64,000 bases of DNA, taken from NCBI GenBank assembly GCA_014871385.1, contig CM026426.1:68874674-68938673 (forward strand), written 5' to 3'. Shown here in pieces: positions 25,251 through 34,658 of the stretch. A program made the translations under genes and the position numbers. Under the pieces are notes generated by a model. The model ran no database searches. It was not told where the DNA came from and worked only from the letters and a program-made list of their open reading frames with translations. The stretch comes from Ceratodon purpureus. Lineage: Eukaryota > Streptophyta > Bryopsida > Pseudoditrichales > Ditrichaceae. Each line of letters begins with the position of its first letter. Within the stretch, counting starts at the first letter, position 1.

Positions 25251-26039
25251 TCAGTCCCAGCAAACTTCAGTCCAGTCCACTCGTACACGTCCAAACTTTC
25301 TCGCAGCTTCAATTGCCCAGTGCACTTGCCCCGGCCTACACGCCTGCGCCATATACTCCGGTACAGATCCGAACTTGTGCAAGGGATAAACCAGAGGAAG
25401 GATATCTGTAGCAATGTTAGGTATAACGCCGTCATCGTTCGGAAAGTTTAGATGACTCTGAAAAGGCCAAGGAATGTAGCACATACAGTTTGGTGTCCTC
25501 CTCAATGACCTCGGGTCAACATCCACAAATAGCACCTGATCTAGTTTGCAGACGTTTCTAGACTGTACCTTGGAGCAAACTTGACCTAACGTCTTATAAC
25601 TCCAGGGGAAATTCTCCCGGTCGATAAGGTCACTTCTGCTATACACGAAGGACAGCCTCTCCATTACACCGGCCGGCAGAATATGTGTGAGTAAAGGCTT
25701 CAGTTCTCCCAAGGGCATCTTCGACCACAGACCAACATGGAAATGCAAGAAAAGCATGTCGAAAAGCTTCTTCAAACCTGGGCGCTTCACTACATTCCGA
25801 TGCGTATCCCATGGCAAAGCCTCTATCCTGGGATCCACATAGCAGAGAAGGCCATTGACGCATAGGACAATACATTTCTTGACATGATGAGGTGGACCGT
25901 GAAGGCATTTGAAATAAAACGAGGAACCCTGAAGAATATGAAATGCAATCAGTGAAGGAAATCAAGGAACAGGACGAAGTATATGAAAGAAATGGACTAC
26001 ATTCAAAGTCGTCGGCGACCCGCCGACAAAACGATGCAT
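25251..26039 (-). CDS. FCP1/NIF-type HAD protein 3, nucleophile lost
   Basis: The main exon 25928-25251 starts after a clear acceptor (ATATTCTTCAG). A short first exon 26039-26001 joins it in phase and supplies an ATG, giving 238 aa. That first exon is tentative, and it contains one copy of the 17-bp palindrome read as VGGSPT. The protein follows the NIF-like HAD layout: motif I region KKCIVLCVNGLL, then RPGLKKLFDMLFLHFHVGLW, later VLFVDVDPRSL and a tail. In the family, motif I is D-x-D/N, and here the first Asp is Cys. If the frame is right, this copy is unlikely to be an active phosphatase and may be a binding or regulatory paralogue. It is the outermost gene of the left arm, downstream of two related genes on the same strand. 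Confidence 0.6.
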
Positions 26040-26237
26040 TGAAGAAACCTCAAAGGTAAATGTGCAGCAAGTGAAATGTCATGCATGCATCTACAAAAAG
26101 AAGTACCGAATTGCAGCACTGGAAACAATTGTGTGGTGCAGGGAAGTTCAGAAAGGGAACAGTCTTAGCGTATTAAACTAAAGAGTGCAGAGTATCATAT
26201 GTGATTTTTAAAACTAGTGGCGCCGCTGATAAAGGCT

Positions 26238-27368
26238 CTAATCAGTCGGCTGCCCGCCGATGATGGAACTACCAGGGGCCTCAGGAGGACAAGGTAAATT
26301 CACAAACCAAGATCCAGGATCACCCGGGACGTCAAACCCGCATGCATGAGAAGGAATAACCTCCCTATACTTCTGGTATTCGCGAGATCCTGGAAAAAGA
26401 CGTGGCTTCCCCACGCTAGAATTCTTCCTACAATACTCCTGGACATCCAATCCAGACTGCTTAAGTCCTGCAAGGAATGGTGTAACTACCCTAGTTAAAT
26501 AGGGATTGGGGGTGGGTTGAGGTTCTTTGCACTCTGCAGAGTCCCAGAAAAAAGAATTCGGATGGACAGCGCTAAATGGATGATTAAGTACATTCCTATA
26601 AGGGCGGTCGTCTACCAGTAGGGTATTCTGGACAGTAGCACCTGATCGAGCCAGTAGCCTAGTGTCGCAGAAAAGTCTATCCAGACGCTTCAACAAGTAC
26701 TCCCGTTTCCCATTCGGATTAGTCCTTGTTGAGATATCACACCAGAATCCTGGAAGGCGTCTGTAATTGCTCCTGAGCAAAGGATGAATGGCTAACAGCT
26801 TCTGGAAGTGACGATCGAGATTCTTTTCAGAAACCGTGGACCAAAAGACTACCTCGAAATTCGCCGTGCAGAACTCTAGAAATGAAAGAAGTCCTGGTCT
26901 AGCCCGGATATGAATTTTTGTCTTCTGGTCATCATCGATATACCCGTGGTGCTCCGCGATGGGCGATCCCTTAATGTCAAGGACAAGGTAGTATCGTTGG
27001 AGAGGTACCTCAATATTACGCGCAATAATACCAGTGCTGACACTGACGGAATCATCGCGCGGGGAACCGGTGCGCGGGATCGCGACGTTGGTCTCGACGA
27101 ACGAGGTGGAAGCCATCGCACACCGGCCAGAGCTATGTGCAGCAGACAGCGTCGGCGGCCCGCCGACTGGATAGTCGTACTCGTCCTTTCCATCACATTC
27201 ATTCTCGGCTTCCGCTCCCGGAGACTCTTCTCTGTGAGCATCAGCATCAGGAGATGTTGGGTACTCCTCCAAGAGCATACTAAGAAGGGAAGGTCCCTGG
27301 TGCACTTCAATTTTAGCGTCATCCTCCAGTGACTCCTGAAAAATGAAGGACAAATTCCAAGAAAACAT
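26238..27368 (-). CDS. FCP1/NIF-type HAD protein 2
   Basis: An open frame of 376 aa. The HAD core begins at about residue 125 with YYLVLDIKGSPI, followed by ARPGLLSFLEFCTANFEVVF and TLLVDDRPYRNV. These are the usual NIF/CTD-phosphatase-like blocks (motif I aspartate, WS block, DD block). The second motif I acidic residue is replaced (DIK), so activity is uncertain. The N-terminal 120 residues are acidic and Ser/Pro-rich. The 17-bp palindrome occurs in the coding region at 27151-27167 (read VGGPPT) and again at the last codons (GGQPTD then TAG). A strong acceptor (CTTCATTTTTCAG) sits at 27336, so the true start may lie in an upstream exon rather than at 27368. Substrates are unknown. Confidence 0.65.
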   Translation of the reverse strand: MFSWNLSFIFQESLEDDAKIEVHQGPSLLSMLLEEYPTSPDADAHREESPGAEAENECDGKDEYDYPVGGPPTLSAAHSSGRCAMASTSFVETNVAIPRTGSPRDDSVSVSTGIIARNIEVPLQRYYLVLDIKGSPIAEHHGYIDDDQKTKIHIRARPGLLSFLEFCTANFEVVFWSTVSEKNLDRHFQKLLAIHPLLRSNYRRLPGFWCDISTRTNPNGKREYLLKRLDRLFCDTRLLARSGATVQNTLLVDDRPYRNVLNHPFSAVHPNSFFWDSAECKEPQPTPNPYLTRVVTPFLAGLKQSGLDVQEYCRKNSSVGKPRLFPGSREYQKYREVIPSHACGFDVPGDPGSWFVNLPCPPEAPGSSIIGGQPTD

Positions 27369-27592
27369 GGGTGATCATTCGCATGCTCACAATTCATACT
27401 TGCTCTAGTGTACAAATGGAGACACAATAAGACACCCACGACAGAATACACAGTCTCGACACTGAGTTCCGTTCTCATATATTTAAAAGGAGGAAAACTT
27501 TATTTACTGAAAAAGTCTAAATACATGAAGATCCCATCGGCGGGCAGCCGACTGAATCATGTGCATGCTCTCTAAAACAATTTCTACATCTA

Positions 27593-30500
27593 CTATGTTC
27601 TCTTTCGTTTAGGGCAATCAATGTGTGGAGAGAAGAGACTATAAGCTTCATCCCCCAGAAACAGACGACGCTGACCGAATTCGGAGTGTTTCTGGCAGTA
27701 CTCGGGCACGGGGAGTTTGGATTCTTTCAAACTTGTAAGCCAAGGAATCAATTCTCCAAGCAGATAATTCCTCTTATTTTCCGACTCCTTCGACTCGAAG
27801 GTATATGGTGTAGGGTGCACAGCGTTCCAAGGAGTGTTTGCGACATTCTTATAAGGGGAATCATCAACCAAGAGAGTGTTAATTGAAGATGCCCCCGTCC
27901 CCTTCAGCCTGTCATCGAGGTCAAAGAGGGTCTGGAGTCTCTTCAAATAAAACTCCCTACTAGCCTTATGTACGCAAGTCTCGCAGAAACTCTGGTCGAA
28001 CTTGTAGCGCACTTCGGCATCTAGACGAGGACAGCCCTGCTGCAACGCTGTCCACAGAATCTGGAACCTCTTTTCCTGAACGCAGCTCCAGAAGACCACC
28101 TCAAAATTGTCCAGGCAGAACTCTAGGAACTTCTCTAAACCCGGTCTAAGTTTAGTATTCCACCTAGTACCCTGCTTCGTCTGGACTAATAGCAGGCCGT
28201 TAATATCCAGAACCAGAAAGTACTTCAGCACTGGATCGTGTACCTGAGTACCAGCCTGTTCCGGGGCTATGTGAAGTGGATTCAGAGGTGGAGGTCCCTG
28301 CTCCAGAACTGCACTGGGTCTATCTTCGTGAAGTTTTCCATGGACTTCCTTGTCCGCGGACTCTGGAGTGACAGAAAACGAAGCAGAGGACAAACATGAC
28401 GGTTAGGATGACGGTCGGCGGACAGCCGACTTGCAAGCAACATTATTTGAAAAAAGGGAAAGCGTACAACTTGGCATTTGCCGAAAATTTATTCATATTT
28501 GGCAGTACAAACATCTAACACAATCCTAGCGCCCGATCACTACACTAAATTATCAATGTAGGCATTTAAAAGATGGACTGGGCCACCGCCTGATTCACTG
28601 ACCTCCACCTTTGTGCTTCTTCGGCCTAGGCTCCCGTTTGGATGGCCGCACAGGTGAGAGAACGTCCTCTGGAGCGTCCACATTCCTGGGACTCATGAGC
28701 AGATCCCCAGATGTGCCCTTCTTGGAGGAAGTCTTCTTCGAAGCAGCCTTCCGTTTGCCCTTCCCAGAGGACTCCTCCCCTTCATGAACCCCTGAGGAAT
28801 CACGGGATAAGTTACCCACAAGAGAGGAATCCTGCGCAGTACCATCGGTCTTACTTCTCTTCATTGATCGTGTCTTAACCAGAGGGTTCTCATCCGGGCC
28901 AATCATCCAAGTTGCGCCCTTCACACCTTGAGTGACGAATGCGATTGACTTCCCTGTCAACTTGGTCTTGGCAGAGGGGTTAGATGAGGTTTGCTCGTCT
29001 GCCGTCGGCTGCCCGCCGACGGCAGTAGGAGGAACATGCCCTTCAATGCTCACTGCAGGCTCCTGGGTTGGCTTCTGGACACGGAGAACCACTTCATCGT
29101 CAGGCCTCGATGCTAGAGGAACCTGCATCTTCTTTGGACGCCCCGCCTGGTCTAAATCACGTTCTGGCTCGGCGGGAGGAGTCTCCTGCTCTTGAAATGT
29201 AGGAGAAATAATACTGAAGCTGAGGGAGTCAGTTCCGGTCTCCCGTAGAACTTGCGACAACGGTGGGTTCACGTAACGAGGATTCAATTCTTCCAGTGGT
29301 AATACGTCGGGTTCTGGTTCATAGTCTAAGTCCTCCGTGTCTCGCTCCTCTACCTCTGCATCTCCAGTTGGAATGAAAGCCTCAGCTTGGTCGTCCTCGT
29401 TTCTTGGCAGTTCCTCAGCATCTCCAGCTTCATCTTCAACGTCTGGGTCGGGTACATCTGGTGGCTCCTCGTCGACATCGTCGTCGGAGTCCAGATAACT
29501 CTGTGAGCGAACCCCCGCAGTCTTCCCCGAACCCATACATCCACCCTTCCCGACCAAATGGGCCTCCTCCGCATTCACACCCAAGTCGGCAGCCGTGAGA
29601 GAGCCAGTCCTGCCTCTAGCAGAGGCGGGGACAGACGGCCCGGCCCCAGACTGCGTGGTCTAAATTGGAGCTTGGACGGGCACGTTATAAACGCCCGGAA
29701 TGAACGTCATATTCCGAACCCGACAGTGCGCTTCGTATCTCTCTTCCTCGGTACGCACGATCTCAATTACAGTCAAATGGTTTTTCTGCAGCAGAACAAG
29801 ACGAAACGGTTAAGGAAATCTTCTACCCAAGAAACACGAAGGATTCAATCAGCGTCGGCTGCCCGCCGACAATCGGTGAGCAAACAGCGAAGGCACCAGA
29901 AGAGACTGCAGTAACTTACCAGAGCGAGGGCCGTGACGTTCCCCCCTCCCCAGCAATTGATCACCCGAACGTCCTCAATCTGCATCGCTTTCTCCAGAAG
30001 AGATTGGAGGAAAGAGTAACTAGCGTGGCAGTGTCCATTTGACCAATCCTCCCCAAGATGATCTTCTCCTTCGTCCACATAGGGAGGAAGCGAACGTTTC
30101 AAACCAGTAAAGTCCGAGAAGGTATTCCATACATCCCCGGGCGTTGTTCTTGGATACATAACGGGCACATGAACCTTGGGTCTAGAGTCAATGAGAGAAC
30201 TCCTTTGAAACCCGGCGGAACTATCAGGGAAGTACTGCATAGTATGAACCGTCCACGAATTACTCGTCAGCCTTGACACGCCTTGAAGAGTGTGATTACA
30301 CTCAGCATCGAGTAGCCACAAGGATGGGGTGACAAGCTTATTCACCTTAATTGTATCTACCTCCCCATCCAGAATGACCTCCTCCTCCACCTCACGGTGA
30401 ATCCTCTCAGCGACAGTTATAACGTGTTGTTGTCGCATGTTCGGCATCTCCTTTCCCGCTGGATCGTAGCCAAAGACTACGAACATCTCATACTGCGCCT

Positions 30501-33500
30501 TGTCGAAGGAGAACGCTCCGCGAACGACAAGAGCTGTGCACACTTCACCCAGGTCCTGTGCAATCCGGGCATCGAACTGTACAGACAACTGCGAAGACTG
30601 GTCCACATCCGACTTCCAGTACTTGTGCACAATGTCTTTGAAGAATTCGGGTGTTGGCCCGTGCGACGGCGTGAGCGGATGATTCCGTCCCTTAAGCCAC
30701 TCCTTCCCCTCAGGACTATCTTCCAAGTCAGCCCGGATATTACTAATCATCGTATCATTGAACCCCTTCTCAACTTGAAGGGAATTCTAGTCATCCATGC
30801 TCCACTCAATATGCTTCCCAGTCCCTGGTTTCTTCAGTGCAAAGCCCCTGTAAATACACATGAGCTCGTTTCGGACAACATACTCGTATTTCACATGCTT
30901 ACACCAATTCTCCAATGATGTTCCATCCCGTTGAACCACCTCTTTCCCAGTGACCTTGACGTACACTTTAAGGTCCAGAATTTCCTTGGCCAGCCTCTTG
31001 CATTCGTGGTCCCGAAGACCGATCACGTACTGCATGTCGTTGAGTGTTATGTCCCGGCGGGCTGGCTTTGGGGGAAATCCTGGTTTCAAACCGTCCTCCC
31101 CAATGATCCTCCCCTCCTCCCAGGCGTCGAACACCAGTTGCCACTCGTTGTATGTTTCGTCAGACACGAAGACTAAGGGCAGCTTGAAGGTTTGGGACGT
31201 AGGGGACTTTCCGAGAATCGGACTGAGGTACTCCTTGCAGAACTCCTGCAAGGAAGAAGAAAATGACATTGATAAATAAATCCCACTTCTACAATACGGA
31301 GAACCACTTGAGCGTCGGCGGTCCGCCGACGACTTTCAACTACATGTAAACAACAGGAAAAGAGGAAGATGTGAATTACCTTCCATGCGCTGAAGTCATC
31401 TTTCTTGTCGATCCTCCACCGCTCGATCCATTTGGCGCGCATCTTCGCCAGCTGGGACCTGAAACTTACTTCGGCGACTTTATCCTTCACCTCGATGTTT
31501 AATGCGTTAGAGACCTTAATGAGGGTATCCTTGTTATCAGCATATACAGGAATGATATCCTCGTTAAGGTAATACTGCCGCATAGGAGAGTCCAGTGGTT
31601 CCTTCTCTCCCAGTTCTCGACAAGCCTCAAACGTGTGCTGGCCCCCAATTATGTACCAATGGATGAGCTCATCTTCATACCAAGGTACCAGCTTAGATGT
31701 GCCGTCATCCAGTGTAAGTGAATACTTGACATTTAGGGCTGGCAGAGGTCGAAGAAGTCCTTCCAAGCCTTTAAGCTTAATCTCGCCCGTCACTGGATCC
31801 TTTACTCCGGGGTCACCACTCATAGGAAGGCAGTACAGCTCGGGCTTCTTCCGGATTGCTCCAAGTCCTTTGTAGAAAAGACTTATCTGATCCTGCCTCT
31901 TCCTGAATATCGCTCTGTACTTAAATTCGTCGGGAGCTATGTGTATCCTGTTATATGGAATCTGACAAGGAAGGGCACGTTGCGCGTTGGGGAAGCAGTG
32001 CCCAAGTCCCTCCTCCAACGTCTGGTACATGGCAAGGACGTCGGTGTCCTTTGTTTTGGAAGTGAGATTGTTTGCGAGCATGAGAGCTTCCGCCACGGTC
32101 TGCTTTTTCTCTTCCTTCTTCCCACCTTTCTTCTTCCCACCCTCGCCCTCAGCAGCCGCTGCCTTTCCCTTCTTCCTTCTCGATGACTCCCCTGTCGTCT
32201 GTGTCTCTCCGGTCTCGGGGGTGACTGTACCAGTGCCCGCTTCTACAGCAGACTTGCGGCCGCCTCTTTTCTTTGCTGAAGGCTGAACCGAGTTCTTCGT
32301 CTTCTCTTCCATCACTTTGTCCCCGAGCGTATCAATCACGTCGAGTATCTGTTCAACAGCTATGTTCTCGCCCCTGCCCCAAGTAGCCGCATCCTGTACT
32401 TCTTTAGAGCACAAGCCATCCATGCACTTCTCAACCGGAATTACAACCGCGAAGCAGTCCACTGGTGTGCCCTCCGCGACAGGAACCGATGCAAACACCA
32501 AGCACACGTTGTCGTTATCCTCGCATTCCCTGGCTCCAATAATCTCAAATCTTGGTCCACCTGCCATTTGCTTCTGACCTATTTTGGTCACGAAGCCCAG
32601 CGACGTGGGAGTGTCACGCCAGGTGATGCCCCACTCCGTTATCTTCGAATCAGCGAGGAATGTCACCCTCGGTGTCAAGCCCCGTGCTCGTATTTGTACT
32701 TCAGGATCAACAACCTTGTCACAGAGCCACCGTAACCCATTTGGTTTTGCGGTGGAGTCGACCATCACCCTGCAAAAGAAGAATCACAAGATTAGACCAT
32801 GAGATTCTCACTCCATCGGCGGACAGCCGACGGGGCGGATGGACACGCCCTCCCCATCGGCGGACAGCCGACGGAGGGAATAACCCATGTGAGAAAATAG
32901 AAAAATGAAGGACTCAGAAAGGGGTGGCGTCGGCGGTCAGCCGACGGGAGGAACAACCCCATGCGAGAGAACACAAAACATGAAGGGCAAAAGAAGGGGT
33001 GGCGTCGGCGGTCAGCCGACGGGAGGAACAACCCCATGCGAGATAACACAAAACATGAAGGGCAAAAGAAGGGGTGGCGTCGGCGGTCAGCCGGCGGGAG
33101 GAACAACCCCATGCGAGAGAACACAAAACATGAAGGGCAAAAGAAGGGGTGGCGTCGGCGGTCAGCCGACGGGAGGAACAACCCCATGCGAGATAACACA
33201 AAACATGAAGGGCAAAAGAAGGGGTGGCGTCGGCGGTCAGCCGGCGGGAGGAACAACCCCATGCGAGAGAACACAAAACATGAAGGACAAAAGAAGGGGT
33301 GGCGTCGGCGGACAGCCGACGCCACGGGACAAACCCATGCGAGAAAACAGAAACATGAAGGACAAAAGAAGGAGTGGCGTCGGCGGACAGCCGACGCCAC
33401 GGGACAAACCCATGCGAGAAAACAGAAACATGAAGGACAAAAGGAGGAGTGGCGTCGGCGGACAGCCGACGGGAGGGACAAACCCATGCGAGAAAACGGA

Positions 33501-33649
33501 AACATGAAGGACAAAAGAAGGGGTGGCGTCGGCGGACAGCCGACGGGAGGGACAAACCCATGCGAGAGAACAGGAACATGAAGGACTCAAGAAGGGGAGC
33601 GTCGGCGGACAGCCGACTTGACAACTTACCCACTCTCGGAGGCTGCCAT
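27593..33649 (-). CDS. ParB-like / methyltransferase-like / HAD multidomain protein
   Basis: Five exons join in phase: 33649-33630 (ATG, donor GG|GTAAGT), 32769-31380, 31245-29920, 29785-28603 and 28362-27593, exactly 1563 codons. Residues 8-160 are globular without a recognised family, and 167-230 are Lys/Gly/Glu-rich. Residues about 275-447 resemble a ParB/sulfiredoxin fold (IPYNRIHIAPDEFKYR, then WYIIGGQHTFEACRELG like the ParB GxHR box). About 895-940 resemble a C-terminal SAM-binding motif of DNA methyltransferases (VINCWGGGNVTALAL, then VIEIVRTEEERYEAHCRV), but no DPPY/DPPW box was found. From 955 to 1305 is a charged, probably disordered linker. From about 1307 a NIF-type HAD domain follows (YFLVLDINGLLL, then TLLVDDSPYKNV). 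Two in-frame TAG codons occur at 30789-30787 and 29662-29660. The segment after the second has no early ATG. All four introns contain the 17-bp palindrome. ParB and methyltransferase calls are fold-level guesses. The exon structure is stronger. Confidence 0.65.
32815..33617 (+). repeat. Tandem array of palindrome units in intron 1
   Basis: Ten head-to-tail units of 75 bp (last two junctions 74 and 73 bp). Each carries GTCGGCGG(T/A)CAGCCGAC, with palindromes starting at 32929, 33004, 33079, 33154, 33229, 33304, 33379, 33454, 33528 and 33601. Two more palindromes at 32815 and 32856 precede the array. The spacer (ATGCGAGA...ACATGAAGG...AAAGAAGGGGTGGC) is conserved. The whole array sits inside the 860-bp first intron of the ParB-like gene. 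The 75-bp period keeps several frames open on both strands. Those frames are artefacts. Confidence 0.95.
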
Positions 33650-34658
33650 AACGTCGGCGGATGGCCTTTCACCGTCGGCGGATGACCTTCGAACAGCAGC
33701 CGACGCGCGCAGGTGAAGGAGCCGACGCCCTCAACCCTAGCAGCCGACGCAGAAAAACCTAGCAGCCGACGCGACCTCTGCGGAGCGCTGAGAAGAGGAC
33801 AAAAGAGAGCTGAAAAAGAGAAGGCTGGAAATGAGGAGGAAATGTCGGGGGTGGCGGGTGTATACCCTGCAGACCCCCACCTCCCGAGACTGAATCGTCA
33901 CGCCCGATGGGTCATGACGTATGGCTATGTACATACCATCCATGCATGGATGGTCATCCCTAACATCCGTCCCATCACGCCACGTAGGATGATGATGGGA
34001 CGTCTTTTGACCTTTTTTCAATCCGTCACCAAGTCATGATGGCGTGGGCATGTGATGTGACAGCTGCTCCAATCGCCACATTCAAATTCGTAATAATGAA
34101 CTAACATTGTTGTGTGACGGCGGGGGTATCTCGCCGCCATGATGGGATCTTGATCTGTCCAAGGCGCGCAAAATTGAATTCGATTCTGGCGCCAATTTGT
34201 ACTCCTGAGAATTCATAACTAACCCCCCGTCAGATGCGCATACTTCATTCTATTTCTGTCATTGCACTTTCGATTCCCTCTGAGAGTGCTCCTGACGCAC
34301 ACGTTTCTTGAGAGGACCGTTATTATTCCCGCATGTGCTTAACTGTCCCGCACCTTCTGTTGCCGTTTCTGTTGTCTTCGTCTATCGTTTCTGATTGGAC
34401 GGTTGAGAGGAGTCTCTCATTGGACAGGTTAGGGACAGCATACTGCTTCTCAACTAAGGTCCCCTGCAATTTCTGTCGGCGGACGTGGCCGTCATCGTTG
34501 GCGGATGCTATTTCTGTGCACACTCCGAGTCGTACGATCCGCGTCGGCTGCCCGCCGAGTCGTCTTCGTTGTCGGCGGATACATTTTACTCCGTCGGCGG
34601 GGACACATCCCGTCGACCCTGTCGGCAGTCCGCCGACGAGGTCTTCATCTTTTATCCA
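33650..34658. promoter_or_regulatory. Divergent promoter hub of the giant element
   Basis: The 1009 bp between the two outward-facing start codons. It holds clustered half-palindromes (GTCGGCGGA at 33653 and 33675, then CAGCCGAC-type halves up to about 33775, and again at 34475-34605), full copies at 34543 and 34621, and a perfect 20-bp palindrome ACCATCCATGCATGGATGGT at 33935-33954. The latter contains the RY element CATGCATG, a B3-domain target. Function as a bidirectional promoter is inferred from gene arrangement. Confidence 0.55.

Noticed and set aside
27593-28393. Treating the HAD segment as an independent gene starting at 28393
   Set aside because: The frame there begins with TTG and contains no ATG before the HAD core, while a strong acceptor at 28363 joins it in phase to the preceding exon.
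29660-30789. Reassigned TAG codon in the organism
   Set aside because: TAG is used as the normal terminator of the sulfate transporter and transposase genes here, so only site-specific readthrough or decay remains possible.
32929-33617. Array resembling a CRISPR (repeated palindrome with regular spacing)
   Set aside because: The spacers are themselves conserved copies rather than unique, the genome is a plant, and no Cas-like gene is present.
32792-33672. Long ORFs (200-250 codons) in several frames on both strands, such as repeats of CSLAWGCSSRRLTADATPS
   Set aside because: They are produced by the 75-bp (multiple of three) tandem array, have no domain character, and lie inside intron 1 of the ParB-like gene.
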